Below the pieces are notes generated by a model. It had not been told where the DNA came from. It saw nothing but the letters and a program-made list of their open reading frames with translations, and ran no database searches. A stretch of DNA of 35,645 bases from a virus. The stretch covers positions 1 to 35,645 of IMG/VR virus record IMGVR_UViG_3300017967_000087. The stretch is one strand, 5' to 3'. Below are positions 1 through 6,791 of this stretch, one piece after another. Position numbers and translations under genes: made by a program. Positions within the stretch are counted from its first letter, which is position 1; each line of letters begins with the position of its first letter.

Positions 1-30
1 ACTGCGGCACCAGCGACTGCGGCACCAGCG
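1..30 (+). repeat. 15-bp perfect tandem repeat (two copies)
   Basis: ACTGCGGCACCAGCG occurs twice in a row (1-15 and 16-30), encoding TAAPA twice, and degenerate Ala/Pro-rich versions continue to about base 95. It may extend upstream of the window. Such repeats change linker length by slippage without breaking the frame. Confidence 0.9.
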
Positions 31-159
31 GCTCCAGTAACTGAAACTGCAACAACTGAAGCGGCACCAGCAGCAACTGAAGCACCGGCGGAAAGTTCCG
101 ATAGTGCAAACAGAGCTCAGGACATTCTTGCAATGATCCGTAACAGACAACAGCAGTAA
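1..159 (+). CDS. C-terminal end of a protein, probably gp32 single-stranded DNA-binding protein (5' partial)
   Basis: The reading frame is open from base 1 to the TAA at 157-159, giving 52 residues of a gene that starts upstream. The first 30 residues are a low-complexity Ala/Pro/Thr linker encoded partly by a perfect 15-base tandem repeat. It ends in a compact segment, AQDILAMIRNRQQQ. A flexible linker ending in a short conserved tip just upstream of uvsX would fit the gp32 SSB of T4-like phages, whose C-terminal tail recruits replication partners. However, the tail seen here is not strongly acidic and the OB fold is outside the window. The gp32 call is an inference from position and composition; another DNA-metabolism protein is possible. 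Confidence 0.45.
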   Translation, partial: TAAPATAAPAAPVTETATTEAAPAATEAPAESSDSANRAQDILAMIRNRQQQ

Positions 160-167
160 ACGAGTTT

Positions 168-221
168 GTGTGTGAGTTCCGGCAAAAACCTCCATTCGGT
201 AATCAGCGAGGTCTCACACAC
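168..221 (+). promoter_or_regulatory. Long inverted repeat in the uvsX leader
   Basis: GTGTGTGAG (168-176) pairs perfectly with CTCACACAC (213-221). Inside it, ACCTC (188-192) pairs with GAGGT (208-212), directly stacked on the outer stem on the 3' side; the 5' side has an 11-nt bulge (177-187). There is no following T-run, so it is not a standard terminator. It sits 10 bases before the purine-rich ribosome-binding region of uvsX. It could be a processing site or a translational control element, but the role is not known. Confidence 0.5.
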
Positions 222-244
222 TTCTTAACAAAGGAAAGGATATT

Positions 245-1312
245 ATGGCAAAAGCATTTGACGTAACTAAATTTAGAAAGAGTCTGACAAAGAGCATTGA
301 CGGACTAGGTATTGGATTTAATGATCCTACTGATTGGATTTCAACAGGAAACTATGCTCTAAACTATTTGATCAGCGGCGACTTCCATAAGGGTGTTCCA
401 CTAGGAAAAGTAACTGTATTAGCAGGTGAATCTGGTGCGGGTAAATCCTATATTGCAGCAGGTAACATTGTGAAAGCAGCACAGGAACAAGGCATTTTTG
501 TAGTCCTTGTTGACTCGGAGAACGCACTTGACGAAGCATGGCTACATGCATTGGACGTTGATACGAGTGAAGAAAAATTACTTAAACTAAACATGAGCAT
601 GATTGACGATGTTGCGAAAACGGTATCAGAATTCATGAAAGAATACAGGGACATGGCTGAAGAAGACCGTCCTAAGGTATTATTTGTCATCGATTCGTTG
701 GGTATGTTATTAACACCCACAGACGTTGACCAGTTTGGTAAGGGTGATTTGAAAGGTGACATGGGTAGAAAACCCAAGGCACTAACAGCACTTGTAAGAA
801 ACTGTGTCAATATGTTTGGTAGTTATAATGTTGGATTGGTAGCAACCAATCACACATACGCATCACAGGATATGTTTGATCCAGATGATAAGATTTCAGG
901 TGGTCAAGGATTTATCTATGCATCTTCAATTGTTGTTGCAATGCGTAAATTAAAACTAAAAGAAGATGAAGATGGTAACAAGGTAACTGATGTGCGTGGT
1001 ATTCGTGCAGCCTGTAAGGTTATGAAAACACGTTACGCAAAACCATTTGAAGCAGTTCAAGTTAAAATTCCATATGAAACTGGCATGGATCCATACAGTG
1101 GACTAGTTGATCTTTTCGAAGCGAAAGGATTAATCAAGAAAGATGGAAATAGACTTAAATACACTGACCTCAACGGCGAAGTGCATTTAGAATACAGAAA
1201 AAACTGGACTGGCGAAAAATTAGACATGGTTATGAAAGACCTTGCTGATAAACCCGCTATTGCAGATGAAGCCGAAGAGGAAAAAGAAGTAGAATCTGTT
1301 AATGGAGAGTAA
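245..1312 (+). CDS. uvsX: UvsX RecA-like recombinase
   Basis: This is the RecA/Rad51-family strand-exchange protein of T4-like phages. It coats gp32-bound ssDNA and drives recombination-dependent replication and repair. The Walker A motif GESGAGKS lies at residues 61-68 and the Walker B strand VLFVID at 145-150, followed by SLGMLL. The start region LGIGFNDPTDWISTGNYALN is typical of the family. The length of 355 aa compares with 391 in T4 UvsX. The C-terminus is a highly acidic tail (residues about 340-355), as in RecA proteins. The ATG is preceded by AAAGGAAAGGA, a strong ribosome-binding site. The gene is followed within a few bases by a small ORF and then by its loader UvsY, so the three are probably co-transcribed. 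Confidence 0.97.
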   Translation: MAKAFDVTKFRKSLTKSIDGLGIGFNDPTDWISTGNYALNYLISGDFHKGVPLGKVTVLAGESGAGKSYIAAGNIVKAAQEQGIFVVLVDSENALDEAWLHALDVDTSEEKLLKLNMSMIDDVAKTVSEFMKEYRDMAEEDRPKVLFVIDSLGMLLTPTDVDQFGKGDLKGDMGRKPKALTALVRNCVNMFGSYNVGLVATNHTYASQDMFDPDDKISGGQGFIYASSIVVAMRKLKLKEDEDGNKVTDVRGIRAACKVMKTRYAKPFEAVQVKIPYETGMDPYSGLVDLFEAKGLIKKDGNRLKYTDLNGEVHLEYRKNWTGEKLDMVMKDLADKPAIADEAEEEKEVESVNGE

Positions 1313-1316
1313 GGGT

Positions 1317-1541
1317 ATGAATCAAGATTTGCTCGCTGATATTTGGAATGTCATGAGTGAACACATTCCTGAAAAGGATAAAGAAGGTGTAGCACAGGAA
1401 TACATTACAACACTATTGGACTATGGTGTGAATGAAAGTGTGCTAGAAGGCATGTTGGGAATAGACACGTATCTGGACGGTGCAATCGAATACGCAATAA
1501 GCGATGAGCCAACAGATGACGAGGACGAAGATTGGGGTTAA
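1317..1541 (+). CDS. Small acidic protein between uvsX and uvsY
   Basis: This 74-residue acidic protein starts MNQDLLADIWNVM and ends in a run of Asp/Glu (DEPTDDEDEDWG). I do not recognise a domain. The chosen ATG at 1317 has GGAGAG 8 bases upstream; an in-frame ATG at 1302 inside the end of uvsX lacks a good ribosome-binding site. Its end nearly touches the UvsY start (one base apart), so the two are likely translationally linked. Predicted helices and the acidic tail could suit a small recombination accessory protein or a DNA mimic, but this is only inference from position. Confidence 0.75.
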   Translation: MNQDLLADIWNVMSEHIPEKDKEGVAQEYITTLLDYGVNESVLEGMLGIDTYLDGAIEYAISDEPTDDEDEDWG

Positions 1542-1542
1542 T

Positions 1543-2001
1543 ATGATTAATTGGTATGATAAGGTATCCAAGGATATTTCAACAATACCCGATGCTGTAA
1601 AGTATTACGAGGATCAACTGATTCTTGCAAAACAGGAAACAGCAATATCTGGTAGAATTGAAAAGGCTGCCGCAATGATGCCAGCAAACGTAGAAACTCG
1701 ATTTGGCCAACTACAAGAAATTGAAGCCATTCTTGAATATCTAAACATCGAACTTCGTCGACTGCGTGCTTCTCACTTTAGAAAATATGTTGAAAGTTAT
1801 CAAAGACAACTAAGTTCTAGAGATGCAGAGAAGTTTGTGGACGGCGAAGCCGATGTTGTAGATTTTGAAAAAATCATAAATGAGTTTGCACTGTTAAGAA
1901 ACAAATGGTTAGGAATAATCAAGGGACTTGATATCAAACAGTGGCAACTATCAAATATCGTAAAACTAAGAACAGCAGGATTGGATGACGCAACTCTTTA
2001 G
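1543..2001 (+). CDS. uvsY: UvsY recombination mediator
   Basis: UvsY helps UvsX displace gp32 from ssDNA. This protein is 152 aa (T4 UvsY is 137 aa) and is mainly helical and charged, with a central segment rich in Arg/Lys (ELRRLRASHFRKYVESYQRQ, residues about 76-95) that suits ssDNA binding. The start MINWYDKVSKD matches the usual beginning of marine UvsY proteins. An upstream in-frame ATG (1504) would lie within the previous gene and is less likely, because GGGG at 1534-1537 serves the 1543 ATG. It follows uvsX and one small gene. Its stop codon overlaps the end of the convergent minus-strand gene by 4 bases. Confidence 0.88.
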   Translation: MINWYDKVSKDISTIPDAVKYYEDQLILAKQETAISGRIEKAAAMMPANVETRFGQLQEIEAILEYLNIELRRLRASHFRKYVESYQRQLSSRDAEKFVDGEADVVDFEKIINEFALLRNKWLGIIKGLDIKQWQLSNIVKLRTAGLDDATL

Positions 2002-2408
2002 AGTTTGCCGTCTTTTCTTAACTGTTCTCTAATCTTTGTAGCACTAATGTTGTGAATTTCCTCACCTAACTCGTGCTGTGTGAATGTATAACCCACACCA
2101 CGACCATAACTTATATCAACAATGTTAGGAACTTTCATAATGATATAATCTTCATTTTCACGAAAGTTTTCCTTCCACAGTGCATCAATGATATTGTTCC
2201 TTACTTGATCCCAATGAAATGGATTATCATCTTGATTTGCAGTTCTTCCTGCGCCGGCATCTTGTCCTACTATGCCGCCCACATCGCGAACCATAATTAC
2301 TACCTGTCCAGTTTCAGCAAATGCTTTCTTAAACAATGCTGTATGGCCTGGGTGCCACGGCTGCCATCTACCTAACATCTCCGTAGTTGGCTTCTTCCAG
2401 TCAAACAT
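1998..2408 (-). CDS. NadM-like HxGH nucleotidyltransferase (cytidylyltransferase superfamily)
   Basis: The 136-residue protein has the two signatures of the HIGH-type nucleotidyltransferase fold: GRWQPWHPGH near residues 13-22, and ISATKIREQL near the C-terminus, matching the ISxTxxR motif. The form of the first motif is closest to archaeal-type NMN adenylyltransferase (NadM) and related adenylyltransferases that join AMP or CMP to a phosphorylated substrate. The substrate cannot be read from the sequence. It follows the minus-strand P-loop kinase after 2 bases, with AGAGGTAA before its ATG, so the two are one operon. Alternatives are a role in NAD salvage or in activating a small molecule for the neighbouring modification genes. 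Confidence 0.8.
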   Translation of the reverse strand: MFDWKKPTTEMLGRWQPWHPGHTALFKKAFAETGQVVIMVRDVGGIVGQDAGAGRTANQDDNPFHWDQVRNNIIDALWKENFRENEDYIIMKVPNIVDISYGRGVGYTFTQHELGEEIHNISATKIREQLRKDGKL

Positions 2409-2410
2409 GT

Positions 2411-2833
2411 TTACCTCTTTATGTATTTTTCAATAACTTTTACTAGTTGTTCATGTGTATCGTTAAACCATTCTGACACATGATAGTCATATTGGCCTTT
2501 TTCTAAAGGAACAAACATTTTATTTGTATCCTCAAATCTGCCTTCCTTAATCGTGTCCATCCAGACAACATAGTCTGCACTAAACTCGTTACGTGCCTGT
2601 GGTGTTGGAGCAACAAAGTCTGCCACACAAATCTTGCCAGCCTTGACAATTCCATCTGCTAGATAACGCATTCTTTGTGCTTGCCTTATTCTGCCTTCGG
2701 GACTAAAATCCCAATCATCATATTCGGTTCTAACGGCGTCAGCATTGATCCATACTGCACCAATAAGTTTGCTAAAAGGTTCTGCCAGTGTAGTCTTACC
2801 ACTCCCGGGTAACCCACATATAAGAATTTTCAT
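2411..2833 (-). CDS. APS-kinase-like P-loop kinase
   Basis: This 140-aa P-loop protein has Walker A GLPGSGKTT at residues 7-15, then INADAVRTEYDDWDFS, which matches the substrate-binding and DxxR region of adenylylsulfate (APS) kinases, and then a run of small residues and FVAP as in CysC. It is shorter than typical CysC (about 180-200 aa) but keeps the core. APS kinase makes PAPS, the universal sulfate donor, and a sulfotransferase-like gene lies on the other strand at 3972. Other small P-loop kinases (polynucleotide or sugar kinases) share parts of this pattern, so the substrate is not certain. First gene of a minus-strand pair; AAAGGA lies before the ATG. Confidence 0.75.
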   Translation of the reverse strand: MKILICGLPGSGKTTLAEPFSKLIGAVWINADAVRTEYDDWDFSPEGRIRQAQRMRYLADGIVKAGKICVADFVAPTPQARNEFSADYVVWMDTIKEGRFEDTNKMFVPLEKGQYDYHVSEWFNDTHEQLVKVIEKYIKR

Positions 2834-2855
2834 AGTTATTCCTTTGTCACTTCTA

Positions 2856-2863
2856 TATTTACC
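2856..2863 (-). promoter_or_regulatory. Possible late-type promoter, minus strand (GGTAAATA)
   Basis: On the minus strand GGTAAATA matches 6 of 8 bases of the T4 late element TATAAATA. It would start transcription about 17 bases before the ATG of the minus-strand kinase gene, leaving a leader with AAAGGA. Weak match, so only a suggestion. Confidence 0.3.
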
Positions 2864-2875
2864 AAATTAACTGCG

Positions 2876-2883
2876 CATAAATA
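2876..2883 (+). promoter_or_regulatory. Late-type promoter element (CATAAATA)
   Basis: CATAAATA matches 7 of 8 bases of the T4-like late promoter core. It lies between divergent genes, just before an excellent ribosome-binding site (AAGGAGG, 2886-2892) and the ATG at 2900. It would drive the first glycan cassette. Confidence 0.55.
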
Positions 2884-2899
2884 TAAAGGAGGAACACAC

Positions 2900-3451
2900 A
2901 TGACTATAAGCAAAGAATACCAAGACGCATTAAAAGAAATGCACGGAAGATCACAAAAATGGGGAGTTAGAGTAGAGATACCCGAAAAAGTAAAATGGTG
3001 CATTGAAAATTATCCAATCAAGTCAATACTAGATTTTGGTTGCGGAAAAGGAGCGGTAGTTGAAGAACTCAAAAGACAATATCCTCATTTAGAAGTCCAC
3101 GGTTACGATCCTGCATTTAATGATGTCCTCCCTGAAAAAGTAGATATGATCATGAGCACAGATGTGCTAGAACACATAGAACCTCATGAATTAGATAATA
3201 CTATTAATGATTTAAGATCGCGAACAAATATACTTCAATATCATTTAATTGCGTGTCATTTAGCAAAAAAATTATTACCGGATGGAAGAAATGCACACTT
3301 AATTATTGAAACTCCAGATTGGTGGCAACGAAAATTAGGTGAATGGGAATGGAATTTTGTTCACGAAGATATTATTTCATATATGAAGCACAGAAAAAAA
3401 GGAAATCGTCCTTTAGCGGTAACAAAATACGAAGCAGTCATGGTAATGTAA
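2900..3451 (+). CDS. Class I SAM-dependent methyltransferase
   Basis: The SAM-binding motif I is clear: ILDFGCGKG at residues 43-51. It is followed by a motif II-type acidic strand (VHGYDPAF, about 74-81) and a motif IV-like region MSTDVLEHIEP. The length of 183 aa suits a small Methyltransf_11/12-type enzyme. The substrate is unknown; the downstream sialyltransferase-like, sulfotransferase and glycosyltransferase genes suggest sugar or polysaccharide methylation. Strong ribosome-binding site AAGGAGG and a late-type promoter lie upstream. It is the first gene of the plus-strand cassette, and the next gene begins two bases after its stop. Confidence 0.88.
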   Translation: MTISKEYQDALKEMHGRSQKWGVRVEIPEKVKWCIENYPIKSILDFGCGKGAVVEELKRQYPHLEVHGYDPAFNDVLPEKVDMIMSTDVLEHIEPHELDNTINDLRSRTNILQYHLIACHLAKKLLPDGRNAHLIIETPDWWQRKLGEWEWNFVHEDIISYMKHRKKGNRPLAVTKYEAVMVM

Positions 3452-3453
3452 CT

Positions 3454-3975
3454 ATGCTAAAAAATTTTGTTGAAAACAAAATTATAGGCTTAGTCGGTAA
3501 TGCTTCTTTAATTTTAGAAAAAAATTATTCAACGCATATTGATGATAACGATACGGTATTAAGATTTAATAGAGGAATTCCAACTCATCCATACCAAGGT
3601 AAAAAATTTGATATATTGTGCTGTTCAGGAAAGCCAATTATTGAAGATTTGTTAGACCAAATACCACCCAACGTTATAATACTCTACGGTAAAGATTTAC
3701 AAAACAAATATCTACAACAGTTAAGAGAAAAATTAAATTTAGTTACAAAGAAACAAAAAGCGTCTACAGGCTTATTATTTTTAACACATGTAATTTCTTT
3801 AAAACCAAAACAAATTAATTTATACGGTTTTGATTGGAACAAAACAAAAACATACTACGAAGAAGAATATCGTAAACGAACTGATCTAGTATGGACTTCT
3901 CATATCTATGATAACGAAGAAAGATTAATTAGAGATGAATACTGTAAAAAATATAACATTAGGATATTTGAATGA
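3454..3975 (+). CDS. GT29 sialyltransferase-like glycosyltransferase
   Basis: The 173-residue protein carries the marks of glycosyltransferase family 29. A sialylmotif-L-like region spans about residues 11-42 (VGNASLILEK ... IDDNDTVLRFNR), matching the vGNs...IDxxDxViRfN pattern. A sialylmotif-S-like region spans about 103-127 (ASTGLLFLTH ... INLYGFDW). A final HIYDNEE (150-156) resembles the VS motif with its catalytic His. Eukaryotic GT29 enzymes use CMP-sialic acid and have a membrane anchor; this short version has none. Donor and acceptor here are unknown. I chose the ATG at 3454; an upstream in-frame ATG at 3343 overlaps the methyltransferase deeply. It overlaps the sulfotransferase by ATGA. 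Confidence 0.8.
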   Translation: MLKNFVENKIIGLVGNASLILEKNYSTHIDDNDTVLRFNRGIPTHPYQGKKFDILCCSGKPIIEDLLDQIPPNVIILYGKDLQNKYLQQLREKLNLVTKKQKASTGLLFLTHVISLKPKQINLYGFDWNKTKTYYEEEYRKRTDLVWTSHIYDNEERLIRDEYCKKYNIRIFE

Positions 3976-4562
3976 AATGTTTTATCATCAGTTTGCCTAA
4001 ATCAGGAACATACCTTTTGAGTAATTTAATTTCTCAGTTTGGTTTAGAAGAATCATTATTACACATAGGAATAAACAAATATCAAAAATATGATCCAAAT
4101 AACTTGTCGGCAGGAAGAAAGGATCCCTTAAAGTATACTCATGAACTACCGATAGAAGAATCGATTAACTTAGTAAAAGAAAATCAAATTGTGGTTGGTC
4201 ACTTACCTTTTAATGAAAACATATACAACATACTTAAACCTTTTAAAAAAATATTATTAACAAGAGATGTGGACGACATAAATCAATCGGCAAAAAGATG
4301 GCAATCTCAAACTGGAAGAGGAAATCCAGAAAGGACTAATGTTAAACAAAGAAAAATAGTTGCAATCGGTGAATGGACTAATGCTCAGGATATTTTTAAG
4401 ATAGAATTCGATCAGATAATTAATAGAAACAAGAAAGTTTTAGATGATTTACAAATGTATCTTTTTGGACAAATTAAATCAGATTCTTTAAAATGTGTCG
4501 ATGCAGCACTATCATCTAATACACTTACAAAGAGTAATATGAGGAATAAAAATGGAAAATAA
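3972..4562 (+). CDS. Sulfotransferase-like protein
   Basis: Two PAPS-binding motifs are readable: the 5'-phosphosulfate-binding loop LPKSGTYLL (residues 8-16), and a 3'-phosphate-binding motif ILLTRDVDDINQSAKRW with Arg98 and Ser106. Length 196 aa, somewhat short for the family (about 250-300), so the C-terminal part may be reduced. The predicted reaction is transfer of sulfate from PAPS to a hydroxyl, probably of a sugar given the neighbours. It starts on an ATGA overlap with the GT29 gene and overlaps the next gene by 11 bases, so it is translated with both. The APS-kinase-like gene about 1.1 kb away could supply PAPS. Confidence 0.75.
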   Translation: MKCFIISLPKSGTYLLSNLISQFGLEESLLHIGINKYQKYDPNNLSAGRKDPLKYTHELPIEESINLVKENQIVVGHLPFNENIYNILKPFKKILLTRDVDDINQSAKRWQSQTGRGNPERTNVKQRKIVAIGEWTNAQDIFKIEFDQIINRNKKVLDDLQMYLFGQIKSDSLKCVDAALSSNTLTKSNMRNKNGK

Positions 4563-5184
4563 TCTAATTTATCAATATTCAGACTACGACTCAACAGATA
4601 CATTGTGGACAAAGTCGTCAAACTCAGTTAGTGCTTATGCTAAATTTTTTACTCACGAATACAAGTTAATTAATGGCGGTGCACCTGATAATAATCGCAA
4701 CGGTATATTCGTTCCATTTTTAGAAGGCTGGCATGAAAAATACGATTTTGTAACCTATGTGGAATGCGATATTCTTGCAACAGATGTATCCAATAATATC
4801 GTAGGCATGTGTGATGATACTGATATCAATGCATGTCATGCAAATTCAGGACTATTGGTAGTAGATAAAATCGAATCAGGACATCCTTACTGGCATCTTG
4901 GTCCTGTTGATGACGGTGTTGTTATTATTCCAAGATCAAAATACGAAACATTTATGGAATATGTAAATCACTGTAAGGAGAATGATGCTTTTCCCAAGAA
5001 TGGAAATGTCATGCAGGATTTCTGTAAATTCCAAAACAAGGGCGTTGCCAATCTTCACTATAAATTCAATTATAGAATGGATCGTTTTGAACCAAAGAAA
5101 AAGTTTTGGCAAACATTTATTCACTACAGAAAAAATCACGACCAAATGGAAAAAGATTATTCTCATCCAAAATTTTTGAAGTAA
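4552..5184 (+). CDS. GT-A type glycosyltransferase-like protein
   Basis: This 210-residue protein has a beta-strand plus acidic motif, FVTYVECDILATDV, where ECD (71-73) takes the place of the metal-binding DxD of GT-A glycosyltransferases. A later segment GPVDDGVVIIPRSKYETF resembles the acceptor side of such folds. It differs in sequence from the GT8-like protein at 6788. Donor and acceptor are unknown. It overlaps the sulfotransferase gene by 11 bases. About 25 bases separate it from the next gene, and a late-type promoter lies in that gap. The call rests on fold-type motifs only. Confidence 0.6.
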   Translation: MENNLIYQYSDYDSTDTLWTKSSNSVSAYAKFFTHEYKLINGGAPDNNRNGIFVPFLEGWHEKYDFVTYVECDILATDVSNNIVGMCDDTDINACHANSGLLVVDKIESGHPYWHLGPVDDGVVIIPRSKYETFMEYVNHCKENDAFPKNGNVMQDFCKFQNKGVANLHYKFNYRMDRFEPKKKFWQTFIHYRKNHDQMEKDYSHPKFLK

Positions 5185-5195
5185 TTAACTGGGCA

Positions 5196-5203
5196 TATAA
5201 ATA
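5196..5203 (+). promoter_or_regulatory. Exact late-type promoter TATAAATA
   Basis: TATAAATA is identical to the T4 late promoter core. In T4 the core spans -13 to -6, which would put +1 exactly at 5209, the A of the next ATG. There is no Shine-Dalgarno sequence before that ATG, so the transcript would be leaderless. Confidence 0.7.
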
Positions 5204-5208
5204 TTAGT

Positions 5209-5991
5209 ATGAAAACAATAGTTTTAGTAACAGGTGGCTTTGATCCACTACACTCGGGACACATTGCTTATTTCAAAGCAGCAAAAGAACTCGGAGATGA
5301 ACTTTGGGTTGGACTCAATTCAGACGAATGGTTAACCAATAAGAAAGGAAGACCGTTTATGCCGTGGACGGAAAGAGCAAATATTCTTTCCGAACTTTCT
5401 TGTGTTGATAACGTTATCGATTTTGATGATTCCGACGGAACAGCAAAAGATGCAATAACAAAGGCAATAATGGAAGCAGGCAAAATTTCTGCAACAAAAC
5501 TTATTTTTGCCAACGGTGGCGATCGAGTTATAGGAAATGTTCCTGAAGAAATTGCATTCAGAGATAGTGCATTTGTTAAGTTTGAATACGGTGTAGGAGG
5601 CGAAGATAAAAAGAATTCAAGCAGTTGGATATTGGATGATTGGAAGGCTCCTAAGACTGAACGCAAGTGGGGTTACTATAGAGTTATACACGAATATGGC
5701 AACAGCGTTAAGGTAAAAGAATTAACAGTTGATCCAGGAAAAACTCTAAGCATGCAGAGACACAGAGAACGTGCAGAGCATTGGTTTGTTGCTAAAGGAA
5801 CAGCCACAGTTTATACAATAGATAAACAAACAACGGATTTTGAATTACATGGCACATACAAAGAGCATGATTCCTTACACATTAATACCATGGACTGGCA
5901 TATGTTAGCGAACGAAACTGATAAACCATTACAGGTGGTCGAGATACAATATGGAACTAATTGTATCGAAGAGGATATAGAAAGAAAATGA
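5209..5991 (+). CDS. Fusion: RfaE2/TagD-like nucleotidyltransferase + cupin
   Basis: Two domains are visible. Residues 1-140 are a cytidylyltransferase-like domain with GGFDPLHSGH (9-18), containing the HxGH motif, and a following ELWVGLNSDEW strand. This domain activates sugar or polyol phosphates as CDP or ADP derivatives. Residues 150-255 form a cupin of the mannose-6-phosphate isomerase type II family (VDPGKTLSMQRHRERAEHW, with His185, Glu190 and His191 as likely metal ligands). The combination suggests making an activated sugar; the exact product is unknown. The ATG is placed where the late promoter predicts the transcript start. It overlaps the next gene by ATGA. Confidence 0.85.
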   Translation: MKTIVLVTGGFDPLHSGHIAYFKAAKELGDELWVGLNSDEWLTNKKGRPFMPWTERANILSELSCVDNVIDFDDSDGTAKDAITKAIMEAGKISATKLIFANGGDRVIGNVPEEIAFRDSAFVKFEYGVGGEDKKNSSSWILDDWKAPKTERKWGYYRVIHEYGNSVKVKELTVDPGKTLSMQRHRERAEHWFVAKGTATVYTIDKQTTDFELHGTYKEHDSLHINTMDWHMLANETDKPLQVVEIQYGTNCIEEDIERK

Positions 5992-6791
5992 GGAACTGGA
6001 TATTTCTCAGCAAGGGCCTAGAAGATCCATACATAAATGATTTTGCTAAAGGCTGTGGCGTAAAGCCTAAGGATAGTAATACATTTGATTATGATTCATC
6101 TGAAGATCCTATTGTTCTAAGAGGAATATTAAAGAAAAAGTTTATACACAAGTGCTGGGAAGATAATAGAGATTTTTATTATGTTGATACAGGATATTTT
6201 GGAAATGAAAGAACACAATCAAATCCAAATGGTTGGAAATATTGGCATAGGATAGTAAAGAATAATCTACAACACAATGATATAATTAAAAGACCTCCAG
6301 ATAGATTTAAAACATTCAACAAGAAATTTTCTCCTTGGAAAAAGGATGGAAGAAAGATTTTAATTGCAGCACCAGACGAAAAGCCTATGAAATTTTATGG
6401 GTTGGAACTGGATCAATGGTTAAGTGATACCATAGAAACAATTAAAAAATATACGGATAGACCCATAGAAGTAAGGAAACGTGACAAGGTTAGATTGGAT
6501 AGAATGACCACTAATACATTGGAACAAGCATTAAATAACGATGTATTTGCTCTTGTAACATTCAATTCAAATGCTGCTGTTGAATCAGTATTCCAAGGAA
6601 TACCGGTGTTTACACTAGCACCAGCATGTGCAGCATCGCCTGTAGGGTTAAAGGATATAAGTCAAATAGAAAGACCATACTATCCAGACCAGGATAAATT
6701 ATTTGAGTGGGGCTGTCATTTAGCATACGGACAATTTCATATTAGTGAAATGAAATCCGGTGTTGCCAAAAGGATGTTGGAGGAACAATGA
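5988..6791 (+). CDS. Capsule-synthesis/GT-B C-terminal-half-like protein, paralogue 1
   Basis: 267 aa. It is the first of five related proteins in this cassette. Readable shared blocks are FYYVDTGYFGN, WHRIVKNNLQH, TFNSNAAVESVFQGIPVF and a closing LAYGQFHISEMKSG. The NSxAAxExxxxGIP block resembles the C-terminal, donor-binding half of GT-B enzymes of the capsule polysaccharide (KpsC/KpsS-type) families. No complete GT-B N-terminal half is obvious. I chose the ATG at 5988, which overlaps the previous stop as ATGA; an upstream ATG at 5961 lies inside the previous gene. Function: probably glycosyl transfer, not proven. Confidence 0.6.
   Translation: MRNWIFLSKGLEDPYINDFAKGCGVKPKDSNTFDYDSSEDPIVLRGILKKKFIHKCWEDNRDFYYVDTGYFGNERTQSNPNGWKYWHRIVKNNLQHNDIIKRPPDRFKTFNKKFSPWKKDGRKILIAAPDEKPMKFYGLELDQWLSDTIETIKKYTDRPIEVRKRDKVRLDRMTTNTLEQALNNDVFALVTFNSNAAVESVFQGIPVFTLAPACAASPVGLKDISQIERPYYPDQDKLFEWGCHLAYGQFHISEMKSGVAKRMLEEQ

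Noticed and set aside
448-810. Open frame on the minus strand inside uvsX
   Set aside because: It is a shadow of the uvsX coding frame, with no ribosome-binding site and a composition biased to Ser and Leu. The same applies to the other antisense frames inside clear genes, such as 13316-13600, 14591-14917 and 28208-28753.
1992-2005. Small hairpin AACTC-TTTA-GAGTT at the junction of uvsY and the minus-strand gene
   Set aside because: Only five base pairs, without a following T-run, so it is too weak to call a terminator.
2073-2375. Plus-strand open frame opposite the NadM-like gene
   Set aside because: It is an antisense shadow, rich in Ile and Cys without any motif; the minus-strand frame has both nucleotidyltransferase signatures.
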